Below, piece after piece: positions 28,307 to 37,210 of a stretch of 64,000 bases of DNA (within the stretch, counting starts at the first letter, position 1; each line of letters starts with the position of its first letter). The DNA is from Sphingomonas sp. G-3-2-10 (GTDB lineage: Bacteria; Pseudomonadota; Alphaproteobacteria; Sphingomonadales; Sphingomonadaceae), in the NCBI RefSeq assembly GCF_012927115.1, contig NZ_JABBFY010000001.1, positions 2,666,001 through 2,730,000 on the forward strand, in the 5' to 3' direction. The position numbers were made by a program, and so were the translations under genes. Below the pieces are notes generated by a model. The model was not told the origin of the DNA, did no database searches, and was given only the letters and a program-made list of their open reading frames with translations.

Positions 28307-30124
28307 ATGGCGCAGCCCATGGGGCAAGCTATGCTCAAAGTGCCGTTCGCAAGGTGCGGCGACAAGGTGGCGCGACATGTGTCGGCGGTTACCAGCGTAA
28401 GGCAGGGACCGTTTCATTGCCTGGATTGCGGCGAGCCGCTGACCCTGCGCCAGCCGATCGACAAGCGCCGGCATTTCGCGCACCGGCCCGACTCGCTGTG
28501 CACCGGCGAGACAGCCCTTCACCGCTACGCGAAAGAACTGCTTGCGGCTGCGAAAACGCTGACGTTGCCGGCGCTGGTGCTCGAGGAGGAGCGCCTTCGC
28601 CAGACCGTGTTTGCGGCTGGCACCTATGCCTTCGATGCAGTGCTCCCCGAGCACAAGATCGGTACGTTCCAACCCGACGCGCTGGTCCGCTACCATGGGT
28701 TCGAGTTGGCGGTGGAGTTTCTCGTCAGCCACGCGGTAGACGGCGAGAAGCGATCGAAGGTGCGTGATCACGACATTTCGATGGTTGAGATCGACCTGTC
28801 CGGGCTGAAGGCGGGGCAGATGGACGGCGATACGCTCGATGCCGCGATCCTGCACACGGCGCCGCGCACATGGATCCATCACCGCAAGACCGCGGCGGCC
28901 CGGCGCAGGCTCGATGCCGCTGTGGCGAAAGAGAAAGCCGAGCGGGGCGCGCGGCTCAAGGGTCATATCCTGCGCCGGCGGCGTGCGAGCGTGCCCGATT
29001 GCTGGACAGCCGAGGCGGTAGCAGCCGTTCAGCGCACTGGTCTCGAGGCGCTGATCGGCATCGAAGTCGAAGGCTGCCATTGGTTCAACGTTCCCGCGGG
29101 GGATTGGCAGGCCGAGGCGTTGTTCGCGTTCGTGATCAAGCCGAGCGAGCAATATTCGCCGGGCGCAGCCCTCAAGGTCAAAGGCGCGTTTCCCAACGAA
29201 CGCGATCTGTCGTCCGCGGTGCCCGACTGGATGATCCGGACGGATCTCGCCGCCTATCCCGTGAAACGTCTGGCCGAGGCCGGGTTCAGCAAGGAGAGCT
29301 ATGGCAGCCCGCATGCCGCGGTCTGGCACTATCTTGCGGAGCTCACGGCAATGGGTCAGGCGGTATTCTGGAGCCGCGAGGACCAATGCTTTTACGTTGA
29401 GCCCGAGCTCCAGGGCCTGCTGCATCGCCGGACCGAACTGCGGTGGCGCGTGAAGAAGCTGCTCCGAGCCGCGGAAGTCGATGATGATGCCGGCTACCGG
29501 CAATGGGCAGCGACGTATTGCAGTTCGGACATGACGCCCTCGCAGCTAATCGAGGCGGGCGGCGACGCCTATGATGACCTTCTGGCGCGCATCGCGCGGC
29601 TCGAGACTATGGTGTCCGGCTACGTACCGAAGGTGGTCGACGACCTGTGCGGCCTGCCGCTCGAAGCGATCCGCCACCGCAACCAGGAGGCCATCGCTGC
29701 CGCCGAGGCTGAAAAGGCAGTCGCGCTGGAGAAGGCGGCATCGGATCGCCAGCGGTCGATTCGCCTCCAGGCGGGGCAGATGCTCGAAGGCGAAGCCGCG
29801 GCCTGGCTGGCACAGAAGGTCGCGGGCACCGAAACCAGCTTCGCGGATTTCGCCGGTGACAGCGATGACGCGCTGCTGCGGCTCGAGCGCCAGTTGGCCA
29901 AGGACAGTGATGCACGCCGAAAGCGCCTCGCGGCCGAACGCGAAGCGAGCCAATTGCGTGGCCAGTTGTTGGAGGCGGCGAAGCGGGCCTATCCGACCGA
30001 GCAACAGGCGGCGCTGTTCCTCAATTCTGGCCACCCGCGGCTGCAAGGCAGCCGGCCGATCGACCGCTGTCACAGCCAGCAGGATCTCTCCTTCATCCTG
30101 AGCCTGATGCCAAAGAAGCGTTGA
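28307..30124 (+). CDS. CoiA-like competence-type nuclease
   Basis: About 605 aa from ATG 28307; ATG 28331 is possible. It begins with a CoiA-like zinc finger, CLDCG...H-F-A-H (FHCLDCGEPLTLRQP, then RRHFAHRPDS). The nuclease core has FQPDALVRYHGFELAVEFLV followed by KVRDHDISMVEIDL, a PD-(D/E)XK-like arrangement. The C-terminal half is long and contains a coiled-coil stretch (IAAAEAEKAVALEKAASDRQR) and ends LFLNSGHPRLQG. CoiA proteins process DNA in competence; mobile-element homologues are often in defence islands. The role here is uncertain. Confidence 0.75.
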   Translation: MAQPMGQAMLKVPFARCGDKVARHVSAVTSVRQGPFHCLDCGEPLTLRQPIDKRRHFAHRPDSLCTGETALHRYAKELLAAAKTLTLPALVLEEERLRQTVFAAGTYAFDAVLPEHKIGTFQPDALVRYHGFELAVEFLVSHAVDGEKRSKVRDHDISMVEIDLSGLKAGQMDGDTLDAAILHTAPRTWIHHRKTAAARRRLDAAVAKEKAERGARLKGHILRRRRASVPDCWTAEAVAAVQRTGLEALIGIEVEGCHWFNVPAGDWQAEALFAFVIKPSEQYSPGAALKVKGAFPNERDLSSAVPDWMIRTDLAAYPVKRLAEAGFSKESYGSPHAAVWHYLAELTAMGQAVFWSREDQCFYVEPELQGLLHRRTELRWRVKKLLRAAEVDDDAGYRQWAATYCSSDMTPSQLIEAGGDAYDDLLARIARLETMVSGYVPKVVDDLCGLPLEAIRHRNQEAIAAAEAEKAVALEKAASDRQRSIRLQAGQMLEGEAAAWLAQKVAGTETSFADFAGDSDDALLRLERQLAKDSDARRKRLAAEREASQLRGQLLEAAKRAYPTEQQAALFLNSGHPRLQGSRPIDRCHSQQDLSFILSLMPKKR

Positions 30125-30127
30125 CCG

Positions 30128-30913
30128 TCAGGCCTTGGGCTCGCGATTGGCCGGAGAATAGCGGCCCCACCGGCCCCAAGGCAGCGATCGCAGTCCGTCC
30201 TTTTCGACCAGGTCGGCACACTCGCGCATCATGTCGGCGACCGCTTTCCACTGAGGACGATCGTCCTTGGCATAATAGACCAGGGCCGCCGCACCCGTCG
30301 CGATCCAGACCTCGCCGACGTCCCAGAGGAAATCCATCTTCCGACGGCCGGCGGGAAGCGCATAATCCTTCATGTCCCAGAACCAGCGGTTGAAGCTGGT
30401 ATAGAAGTCCTTTCGCCAGGAATCGGTTTCCCAATAGCGGGCATGCTTGCCGTCGGGCACCTGGGCTGCGCTTTCGGCGGGAGCCTCAAGCTCCGCAAAC
30501 TCAGGCTCTGGCCAGTCGGACTCCGCCTCTTCCCCCTCCTCCGGCGGACCGAGAAGGTTCCGCACAACACGCAAGACCTCTGCGACCTCCTTCCGGTAAT
30601 CGGTGGCGGGCTTGAACCGATCATGGGTGGCAAGCAGTCCCGTCACGCTGTGCTTGAGCATCGCGAAGTAGACTGCGGCCTCATTGTCTCCTGGGTTGCG
30701 CCCCCAATGCTCCTCGACAACCCGGTCCATCCAGACCGCCACCACGTCATCGAGCGATCCGTCCCTCACCAGCATTTCTCCGATTTCAGCATCCGGCTTT
30801 GGTTCGACGCCTGCGCTCGTCCAAGAGCAACGGAAGCCGTTCTCCCACAATTCAAGGCGGCACCCCTTCGTCCGCCGTGCACACTGAATGTCAGCGGGAC
30901 TCGCTTCGGACAA
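30128..30913 (-). CDS. Hypothetical soluble protein
   Basis: 261 aa, convergent with the CoiA-like gene (3-bp gap) and divergent from the AlbA_2-domain gene (26-bp gap). It is acidic and Trp-rich (ARYWETDSWRKDFYTSFNRWFWDMKDY), with no membrane segment, signal peptide or motif that I recognise. Location between two nuclease/defence-type genes suggests a cargo or immunity role, which is guesswork. Confidence 0.65.
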   Translation of the reverse strand: MSEASPADIQCARRTKGCRLELWENGFRCSWTSAGVEPKPDAEIGEMLVRDGSLDDVVAVWMDRVVEEHWGRNPGDNEAAVYFAMLKHSVTGLLATHDRFKPATDYRKEVAEVLRVVRNLLGPPEEGEEAESDWPEPEFAELEAPAESAAQVPDGKHARYWETDSWRKDFYTSFNRWFWDMKDYALPAGRRKMDFLWDVGEVWIATGAAALVYYAKDDRPQWKAVADMMRECADLVEKDGLRSLPWGRWGRYSPANREPKA

Positions 30914-30939
30914 GACTGCAGACCTGCTATGCGATCGGC

Positions 30940-32070
30940 ATGATCGAACGCCCGCTCGACGAGATCAGCCTGGCAGATATCGAAGCGCTGCAGACCTATG
31001 GCCGCAGCGAAGGGCCGACGCTGGACTTCAAGGAAGCCTTTCCCGGCGCTGACCATAAAGGGGTTCGGGACTTTCTCGCCGATGTGACCGCATTCGCCAA
31101 CACCGACGGCGGCGACATCGTGGTCGGGGTGCGTGAAGACAAGAACGGCATCGCCGCGGAGATCGTCGGGATCGATCGGGCCGGCACCGACGAGGGGCTG
31201 CGCCGCATCGACGACCAATTGCGCACTTGCGTCGATCCAAGGGTCCCTCAGTTCCGGGTTCGCGAAATCGCGCTGCCCAACGGGAGGACGGTGCTGGTCA
31301 TGCGCGTAGGCGCCAGCCTGATCTCCCCGCATAGAGTGGCGTATGACAAGAGCAGCCGCTTTTTCCGGCGCGCCAATCGAGGCAATTATGAGATGAGCAC
31401 CGCCGAGCTTCGACAGGCGTTTGCCGCCTCCACCGACCTTCCGGCGCGCATCCGCGACCTCCACCACAAGGCCGTCGAGGCGACCGCCGGGGTCGATATG
31501 CCATGCCGCTTGGAGAGCTGGCCGACGGCCGTGCTGACTGTCGCGCCCCTGTCCGTCCTCCGAGCGGCGCGAGACGTCCCGTTCACTGGCGAGATGGCGG
31601 TTCTTCCACCCCGGCACACCAGTAATTTCCGCACGATTGTGGGGCTCGACCGGGTAGTCGTGCACTCGCCGGTCGATGCAAAGACCGGCGGCGTGCGGTG
31701 CTGGTCGGTGAATCACCGGCTTGGCTATGTCGATCTCGCCTGGAGTGTTGGACATGCGGATAGCGAAGGACACCGGCTGGTCTGGCCGAAATATTTCGTA
31801 CCTGAGCTGAAGGGGATCGTGCCGTTCGTTATCGCCAGGCTGCGCAGCTTCGAAATCGAGGGCCCATGGATCGCGATGCTGACGTTCGTCGGGGTGAAGG
31901 ACTATCGCATCATCGCAGGCGACGATTGGGTAAGCGAGGCTGCCTGGCAAGATCCAGCCTATCTTGGCGAGATCATCGAAGATGCGATGACACCCGATGC
32001 GCTGCTGCCGTTCACCCGGGCTTTCTGGCGATTATTTGGGGAAGATCGGCCGCCGCAGTCGCTGCTATGA
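30940..32070 (+). CDS. AlbA_2/Schlafen-like (divergent AAA-4) domain protein
   Basis: 376 aa from ATG 30940; upstream in-frame sequence is antisense to the neighbouring gene and was not used. The N-terminal 140 residues match the AlbA_2 (Slfn AAA-4) domain: EGPTLDFKEAF with the family Glu/Lys, KGVRDFLADVTAFANTDGG, and IVVGVRED. This fold is shared with Schlafen RNases and occurs widely in phage-defence genes. The C-terminal 230 residues are unrecognised. The gene is followed after 33 bp by the unknown/AbiH pair and may form an operon with it. Confidence 0.8.
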   Translation: MIERPLDEISLADIEALQTYGRSEGPTLDFKEAFPGADHKGVRDFLADVTAFANTDGGDIVVGVREDKNGIAAEIVGIDRAGTDEGLRRIDDQLRTCVDPRVPQFRVREIALPNGRTVLVMRVGASLISPHRVAYDKSSRFFRRANRGNYEMSTAELRQAFAASTDLPARIRDLHHKAVEATAGVDMPCRLESWPTAVLTVAPLSVLRAARDVPFTGEMAVLPPRHTSNFRTIVGLDRVVVHSPVDAKTGGVRCWSVNHRLGYVDLAWSVGHADSEGHRLVWPKYFVPELKGIVPFVIARLRSFEIEGPWIAMLTFVGVKDYRIIAGDDWVSEAAWQDPAYLGEIIEDAMTPDALLPFTRAFWRLFGEDRPPQSLL

Positions 32071-32103
32071 TATAACCTCGGTCATAGATTGGGAGTGGCG
32101 GTG

Positions 32104-32925
32104 ATGACCCGCCGAAGTGAAATGCGTAGCAGCATCATCGACGTCTGGGATGTTCAAACTTACGATACCGACCTAGTCGCCATGCTCGCCAAGCATGGGC
32201 AACTGCTTGTCGACTATTTCCGCACGGATCAGGAGATCGACGCCGAATATAAGTCTTCGAACCACATCATGCGTCGCGACAACCCGTTCGCGCCCGCTTT
32301 CATGCGCTTGGTGGACGAAGTGTCTGGAGAGATGAATTCGCGGACTATTCGCGGTTGGCATTATACGCGAATTACCGACGATGAGCTCGAACGCGTACGT
32401 AGCGCGGGGCTCGCTCCAAGCACGATCCAGGGTCTGCGGGACCGTCTCGACCGCCGCGTCACCGTTGGTGATTTTACCGAAGCACAGGCTGACGCGATCT
32501 TCGCGGGAAGTCCGTTTCACGGGCAAGCGGCGTCGCGAGGAGGGAAGCTCTACATGATCGCGAATCCCGAGCCCCATGACTATGATGGACTGGAGGGAAT
32601 CCTTGGCCATTGGGGCGGCGAGTCGGCGTACTTTTGGCAAGAAGACCCTGATATCCTGAACTTGCTCAGAGTCACTGGTCAGGCTGCGATCATCGAAATC
32701 GCGATGCCGATGTCGGCGAGCGAGCACCTCGCCAGCGCCGGGTCCTCTGTGGTGCATCGCTTCGCATTGTCCTTGGGTTGCAGTTGCGAGACGAAGGACT
32801 TCGAACTTTACACGACCCAGCCGCTGCCGACCTCGGCGATATTGAACGTCCATGTCGATGGCGGCGACCTCTTCCAGCGCGTCGCCCGCGGCTATCCAGA
32901 ACGCTACCCGAATGAGGATGCATGA
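32104..32925 (+). CDS. Unknown protein translationally coupled to AbiH
   Basis: 273 aa from ATG 32104, preceded by GGGAG; the frame is open from a TTG at 32089. I do not recognise the family. A conserved-looking core reads IRGWHYTRITDDEL, ASRGGKLYMI and GHWGGESAYFW, near residues 85-175; the His-Tyr followed by Tyr/Phe blocks and a later Glu resemble ADP-ribosyltransferase-fold proteins only loosely. The stop overlaps the abiH start (ATGA), so the two are made together. It may be a second component or antitoxin of the AbiH system. Confidence 0.65.
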   Translation: MTRRSEMRSSIIDVWDVQTYDTDLVAMLAKHGQLLVDYFRTDQEIDAEYKSSNHIMRRDNPFAPAFMRLVDEVSGEMNSRTIRGWHYTRITDDELERVRSAGLAPSTIQGLRDRLDRRVTVGDFTEAQADAIFAGSPFHGQAASRGGKLYMIANPEPHDYDGLEGILGHWGGESAYFWQEDPDILNLLRVTGQAAIIEIAMPMSASEHLASAGSSVVHRFALSLGCSCETKDFELYTTQPLPTSAILNVHVDGGDLFQRVARGYPERYPNEDA

Positions 32926-33794
32926 GCCGCGAGCGACTGTACGTCATAGGAAACGGCTTCGACCGGTATCACGGGATCGCATCGGGCTATCAGGATTTCG
33001 CCGCCTATCTGGCGCGGACCGATCGCACCGTTCACCGGATGATCGGCGAATATTTCTCGGCTGATGCGCAATTCTGGGCGGAGTTCGAAACGCGGCTGGC
33101 CGAATTCGACGCCGACCAGGCCGTCGATTACGCCTCACAGTTCCTCGACGACAAGGGATATGGCGACTTCCAATATGAGCTCGAGCAGATCGGCACCGGC
33201 TTGTCGACCACGCTCACCGCCCATTTCGGCGATTGGATCCGGGGGCTCGCCATTCCCGATGGCCGGTCAATAGCTGCGCCGTTGAACATCGATCCCTCGG
33301 CGCGTTTCCTCAGCTTCAACTATACGCCTACGCTATCGCAGATTTACGGCGTTCCGCGAAACCAGGTTCTTCACATTCACGGCGATGCGGCCGACCTCTC
33401 CGCGCCGCTCATCCTTGGTCACGGCTGGGAACGAAGGCCGGAGGACAGTCTCAATTTCAAGCCCGACGGGCCCGACGACGATTGGCGGGTTCGCGCCGGA
33501 ATCGAGCATATCGACGACTTCTTCGCCGCGACGTTCAAGCCGACCGTCAAGCTGATTGAGAAGAACCGCAGCTTCTTCGACAGCTTGGTGGACATTCGCG
33601 AGGTCATGATCATGGGCCACGGACTTGCGGAGGTGGATCAGCCCTATCTGGAGGCGATCATGGACCGTGTGGATCTGGCGACGACGCTATGGACGATCAG
33701 CGTGTTCAACGACCTGGAGGAGCGGCGCGCGCTGTTCGGGGCGTTCGGCATCTCGCCGCATCTCGTCACGTACAAGCCGCTCGCGCTGTTCTAG
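32922..33794 (+). CDS. abiH: AbiH-family abortive infection protein
   Basis: 290 aa, slightly shorter than many AbiH. The family motifs are clear: LYVIGNGFDRYHGIASGYQD at the N terminus, FLSFNYTPTL near residue 125, LHIHG then LILGHG around 148-165, and MGHGLAEVDQPYL near 227. AbiH from Lactococcus aborts phage growth by an unknown mechanism; the GNGFD and NYT/LHIHG blocks suggest a SIR2-like nucleotide-binding fold. It starts inside the stop of the upstream gene. Confidence 0.88.
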   Translation: MSRERLYVIGNGFDRYHGIASGYQDFAAYLARTDRTVHRMIGEYFSADAQFWAEFETRLAEFDADQAVDYASQFLDDKGYGDFQYELEQIGTGLSTTLTAHFGDWIRGLAIPDGRSIAAPLNIDPSARFLSFNYTPTLSQIYGVPRNQVLHIHGDAADLSAPLILGHGWERRPEDSLNFKPDGPDDDWRVRAGIEHIDDFFAATFKPTVKLIEKNRSFFDSLVDIREVMIMGHGLAEVDQPYLEAIMDRVDLATTLWTISVFNDLEERRALFGAFGISPHLVTYKPLALF

Positions 33795-33799
33795 GATTT

Positions 33800-34735
33800 T
33801 CAGGTGAAGCGCACTTCCTTCGGCAGCTGCGTCAACGCCTTCAAATAAGCCGGATCGTTTCCGTAAATCTGGGTGTCGGATTTTCCGTAAATCCGGTGGT
33901 TGTAGCTCTCTACTGAAATCTGGCCGACGTCGACGCGATCCAGGGGGTATCGCGCTTTGCTGGCAGTGAAGATCATGGCGAGATCGGGTTGCAGCGGGTA
34001 ATAGAAGTCGAGCTCCTCGACCTCGATTCCGAGGAGATTGATGACCGGCTGATCGCCGGTGATGAAAGGTATCGCGGACAGGTTCCGGAGCAGAACGATC
34101 CGGTAGTCGCGGCGTTGGCGGACGAGGCTGGAAGCAAGGTTTGTCGCATAGATAAAGGCCTCGATCGGCCATGTTCGCCGCATCTCGTGCGGAAGCGGGT
34201 TTTCGATTGCGAGCATCGCATTGCGAAGCTTGGCGGTTCGAAAATATTGATGCGTGATGTAGTCGATGAACCCCATCCAGCCCGCTTCCTCCGCATAGAA
34301 GCTCGTATCCCCGAGCCGCAGAGCATCGATGAGCGGTAAGCCGCGATCCTCGGTGGCGCCGTGAAATCGCTCGCCAAGCGTCCTTTCGACCTCGCGAAGT
34401 GTCGTCTCGAGCTCTTCGCGAAGCGCTGGCTCGATTTCGAACGACTTCAGTCGATCCCGGATCGAGAAAGTCATCTGGAAGCTGTCGATCCAGCCGCGAT
34501 TGAGGTCGCGGAGCTTGGCATCGTTCGATTTCGAGATCACTTGATGCAGGTAGGCGAGGTCGTCCGGCGTGAGTTCGTGAAACTCGTAGAAGAACCTCTG
34601 GGCGCCAACGTTTCGCGGTGTCGTCTGGAACGGCTCGGGCTGATCAGCCCGCTTGCACCATATCTTCCTCGGCGCGCCCCACGCCCGAAGGTAATGCTGC
34701 CAGACATAATGCTGGTTGGCGGTCAGGTCGGACAT
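33800..34735 (-). CDS. DUF4238 domain-containing protein
   Basis: 311 aa from ATG 34735, chosen because DUF4238 proteins begin with the KQHYVPQFYLRxF-type block, here NQHYVWQHYLRAWG, six residues after the start. Later family features include PRNVGAQRFFYEF and ITGDQPVINL (PFITSDNPV-type). The function of DUF4238 is not known; genes of this family are common in accessory islands. Convergent with abiH at 5 bp. Confidence 0.85.
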   Translation of the reverse strand: MSDLTANQHYVWQHYLRAWGAPRKIWCKRADQPEPFQTTPRNVGAQRFFYEFHELTPDDLAYLHQVISKSNDAKLRDLNRGWIDSFQMTFSIRDRLKSFEIEPALREELETTLREVERTLGERFHGATEDRGLPLIDALRLGDTSFYAEEAGWMGFIDYITHQYFRTAKLRNAMLAIENPLPHEMRRTWPIEAFIYATNLASSLVRQRRDYRIVLLRNLSAIPFITGDQPVINLLGIEVEELDFYYPLQPDLAMIFTASKARYPLDRVDVGQISVESYNHRIYGKSDTQIYGNDPAYLKALTQLPKEVRFT

Positions 34736-34951
34736 GGCTGGCGGATCCGCGGTACGCAGCACACGGGCATGAGAGCGCTTCGTTTATCGTGCGCGGCATA
34801 TGTGAGCGCCGATTTCATGGTTGCCGGCCTAGTCCGTTGCGTGTGCTCGGGGAAGTGCGGTCGATGCGCGGCCTGGCGGCAGAACGCCGGCGCCGGCAGG
34901 ATGGTCTCTTATCCGAGGGCGCTATCGTCGAAGGGGAGTTTGTCATCGCGA

Positions 34952-36478
34952 TCACGCGGCGGCCGCAAACTCCATCGTGCGGTTCTGGATTTCGGCCCAG
35001 GCTTTGACAGCGTCGGCGGAGTAGACCACGCGACGGCCGATCTTCCGAAACGCCGGCCCGGTTCCCATCCAGCGATAGGTCTGGAGCGTGCCGACAGTCA
35101 TTCCGAGCATCACTGCGACAGCAGGCGTATCCAGCCAGCACGTTTTGATGATCGCGCCCAGGATAGGATCAGGCTTTGGAGCATCGATCTCCGATTGCAG
35201 CGCCCAGAACGCCGCGAACGGATCATCGATTTCCGCGGCGCCGACGGTAACCGAAAGCGTCTGATCGAGCTGCTTCGCTATTTCGTCGGAGATCCGGTCC
35301 GCCGCCGACTTCAAAGGATGATCGGAAAGATGGGTGTAGCGTTCGGTCGTCTTCGTGCTGCGGTGACCGAGCAGCGCGCCGATGATCAGCATGCTGTCGC
35401 CATTCGAGGCGCCGACCGACGCAAAGCTGTGGCGGAGATCATGGATGCGGACATCCTCGATTCCTGCGGTCACGCGGACGCGGGTCCAGACCGCCTGCAA
35501 ATCGGTGACGCGGGTGCCCTCCTTCTTCCCGGGGAGAAGGTAAGGGTTGCCCTCGACATAAGGGATGCCGACGATCACCTTCATCGCGGGTGCGCCGAGA
35601 TGGACAATTTTCGCTCCGGTCTTGCTGTCTGGGAGCCGGAGGCAGCGGTGGTGCGGGTCGATATAGCCCCGCTTCAACGTCAGGATTTCGTTGCGGCGGC
35701 ATCCAGTCAGGATCAGCAGCCGAATAGCCGCGATCGCAAACGGGCTTTCAACGCCGAGCGCGTCGGCCGCTGCGAGCGTCTCACCGAGCCTGGCGAGCTC
35801 GGCAGGCGAGAGAAAGCGCTCCATCTTCTTGCTTGGGAATTTCTTGACGCCGATCGCCGGATTATCGAGCCGTACACCCCGCATCACGCCGAAGCCCAGC
35901 GCGGCACTCAGCGTCGAAACGGCCTTGTTGGCGGCGCCCTTGCCTCCGCGCGTGCGCGAAAGGCCGCGATGACCCGTCTTGCGGGTTCGGCGGGTCTTTC
36001 CTTCTGCGACCTCCCGCAGCATCTGCTCGACATCGGCGCGCGAGAGTTTCGACGCCCGGCGACGACCGATCCGCGGTTTGATGTGGTTCTCGATATCCTT
36101 TCGCGCGGAGTCGATTGAGGTCTGCTTTGCCGTCAAAAGGCCCTCAGCAAGATAAGCATCGCAAAGTTCTCCGACAGTGAGTTCCTTGCGTTGTGCTATT
36201 TTAATCTCTTGCGGATCGATTCCTTCTGCAACTTTACCTAACAATACTTTAGATTCCGCGCGGGCAGTTTCGGGCGTCCACGGCGATCCATGCGGCCCGA
36301 TCTTGAACCTGCGCTGGCGGCTGTCGAAGCGATATTGAAGGATGTAGACCAGCTTGCCCGCCGGGGAGATTCTCAGCCCGAAACCAATGACATCACTGTC
36401 CCACAGGAAGCGGTCGGTTCCATCGGCACAGAGGCCGTCGACGACCCGCTTGGTAATTCGAACGCGCTCGGTGGACAT
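34952..36478 (-). CDS. int: Tyrosine recombinase (integrase) with C-terminal excisionase-like HTH
   Basis: 508 aa. It has an N-terminal arm-binding domain (residues 1-90, FLWDSDVIGFGLRISPAGK), a SAM-like core-binding domain, and a catalytic domain with Arg261 (TGCRRNE), Lys287, His346-x-x-Arg349 (HDLRH), His372 (LLGHRS) and nucleophile Tyr381. After residue 445 there is an extra HTH_17/excisionase-like domain (VAVMLGMTVGTLQTYRWMG, then FRKIGRRVVYSADAVKAW). It should integrate the element at tRNA-Thr. The fused HTH may replace a separate Xis protein. Transcribed away from the att fragment 175 bp upstream. Confidence 0.94.
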   Translation of the reverse strand: MSTERVRITKRVVDGLCADGTDRFLWDSDVIGFGLRISPAGKLVYILQYRFDSRQRRFKIGPHGSPWTPETARAESKVLLGKVAEGIDPQEIKIAQRKELTVGELCDAYLAEGLLTAKQTSIDSARKDIENHIKPRIGRRRASKLSRADVEQMLREVAEGKTRRTRKTGHRGLSRTRGGKGAANKAVSTLSAALGFGVMRGVRLDNPAIGVKKFPSKKMERFLSPAELARLGETLAAADALGVESPFAIAAIRLLILTGCRRNEILTLKRGYIDPHHRCLRLPDSKTGAKIVHLGAPAMKVIVGIPYVEGNPYLLPGKKEGTRVTDLQAVWTRVRVTAGIEDVRIHDLRHSFASVGASNGDSMLIIGALLGHRSTKTTERYTHLSDHPLKSAADRISDEIAKQLDQTLSVTVGAAEIDDPFAAFWALQSEIDAPKPDPILGAIIKTCWLDTPAVAVMLGMTVGTLQTYRWMGTGPAFRKIGRRVVYSADAVKAWAEIQNRTMEFAAAA

Positions 36479-36652
36479 GCTATACTACTCCAACCCGACC
36501 TCAGCTTTCCGGGAGCGTCCGAAATTTGGAAGCAGATCGGAAGCAAGAGGCAGAATATCGTGGGTTGAATTGTCGCTTTATCGGCTAGGTGAGTCAACAA
36601 GAAATGGCTGAAATCGTAGGTTTGGATAGATTAGCGCAAGTAAAAAAGCCAA

Positions 36653-36697
36653 TTGGTAAGGCTGAGGTCGTGAGTTCAATCCTCACCGGCAGCACCA
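36653..36697 (+). other. attR-like 3' fragment of tRNA-Thr(GGT)
   Basis: The 45 bases run from the anticodon loop TTGGTAA through the 3' anticodon stem, variable loop, T arm (GTGAG-TTCAATC-CTCAC), 3' acceptor strand CGGCAGC, discriminator A and CCA. No matching D arm or 5' acceptor GCTGCCG lies upstream, so this is not a whole tRNA. Its position beside the integrase and at the accessory/core border marks it as the element's right attachment site. The intact tRNA should lie left of the window. Confidence 0.88.
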
Positions 36698-36831
36698 TTT
36701 TCCCCCGCTGAACGGGGTCCAGCGCCGCCACGGCTGCGCTGAATGGAGCGAGGTGAGACGCCTCGCATCCGCCGCATTGCAACATATTATATGTAGCGCG
36801 ATCTGCCCCGCGTGGCGCGGGTGCGAGCCGG
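36698..36831. other. Intergenic border sequence between att fragment and chromosome
   Basis: With the att fragment and the integrase upstream region this completes a 353-bp gene-free stretch (36479-36831). CCCCGCTGAACGGGG near 36705 can form a 5-bp hairpin and may be a tRNA transcription terminator. I see nothing else supportable in it. Confidence 0.4.
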
Positions 36832-37053
36832 TCAGTCCTCGACACCCTCTTCGCGCGGCTGCTGGTGCGTGATGCGGAGCTTGCCGCGGCGGCCATAGAT
36901 CCAGTCCATCACCGCCCAGTCGCGCTTGCGCACCCGCTGACGTTCATGCCGCCGCGCCTCGTGAGCGAGATACTTTTTCCGGTCGATGAAGCGGGTGATC
37001 AACGGAACCACCACGATAAGCGCCAGCACTCCAAACGCCGCAAAAAGCATCAT
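36832..37053 (-). CDS. Small single-pass membrane protein
   Basis: 73 aa from ATG 37053, with GGGGGGA 7-8 bases upstream. A transmembrane helix ([21 protein letters not shown]) is followed by a strongly basic tail ([21 protein letters not shown]) and an acidic end. Function unknown. It is divergent from frmA and is the first chromosomal gene right of the island. Confidence 0.7.
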   Translation of the reverse strand: MMLFAAFGVLALIVVVPLITRFIDRKKYLAHEARRHERQRVRKRDWAVMDWIYGRRGKLRITHQQPREEGVED

Positions 37054-37210
37054 GTTCGAATCCCCCCGGATTTGTGCAGGTGCGAAGTTGCACGATTTTC
37101 GCAGGAAGACACCAGGATTCTTATCCGGCGTCCGGGGAATGAATGGCGCGGCAGGTTGCAACCGGGCGGGGTTTCTCCGATCAGGGCCGCAAAATCCCCG
37201 GAGAACCGCC

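Noticed and set aside
36600..36697. Complete tRNA-Thr gene
   Set aside because: Only the 3' half matches; no 5' acceptor GCTGCCG or D arm lies in the expected 75-base span.
36594..36896. 100-codon minus-strand frame across the tRNA fragment
   Set aside because: It reads antisense through the tRNA 3' copy, giving the well-known spurious VRIELTTSALPIGFF-type peptide.
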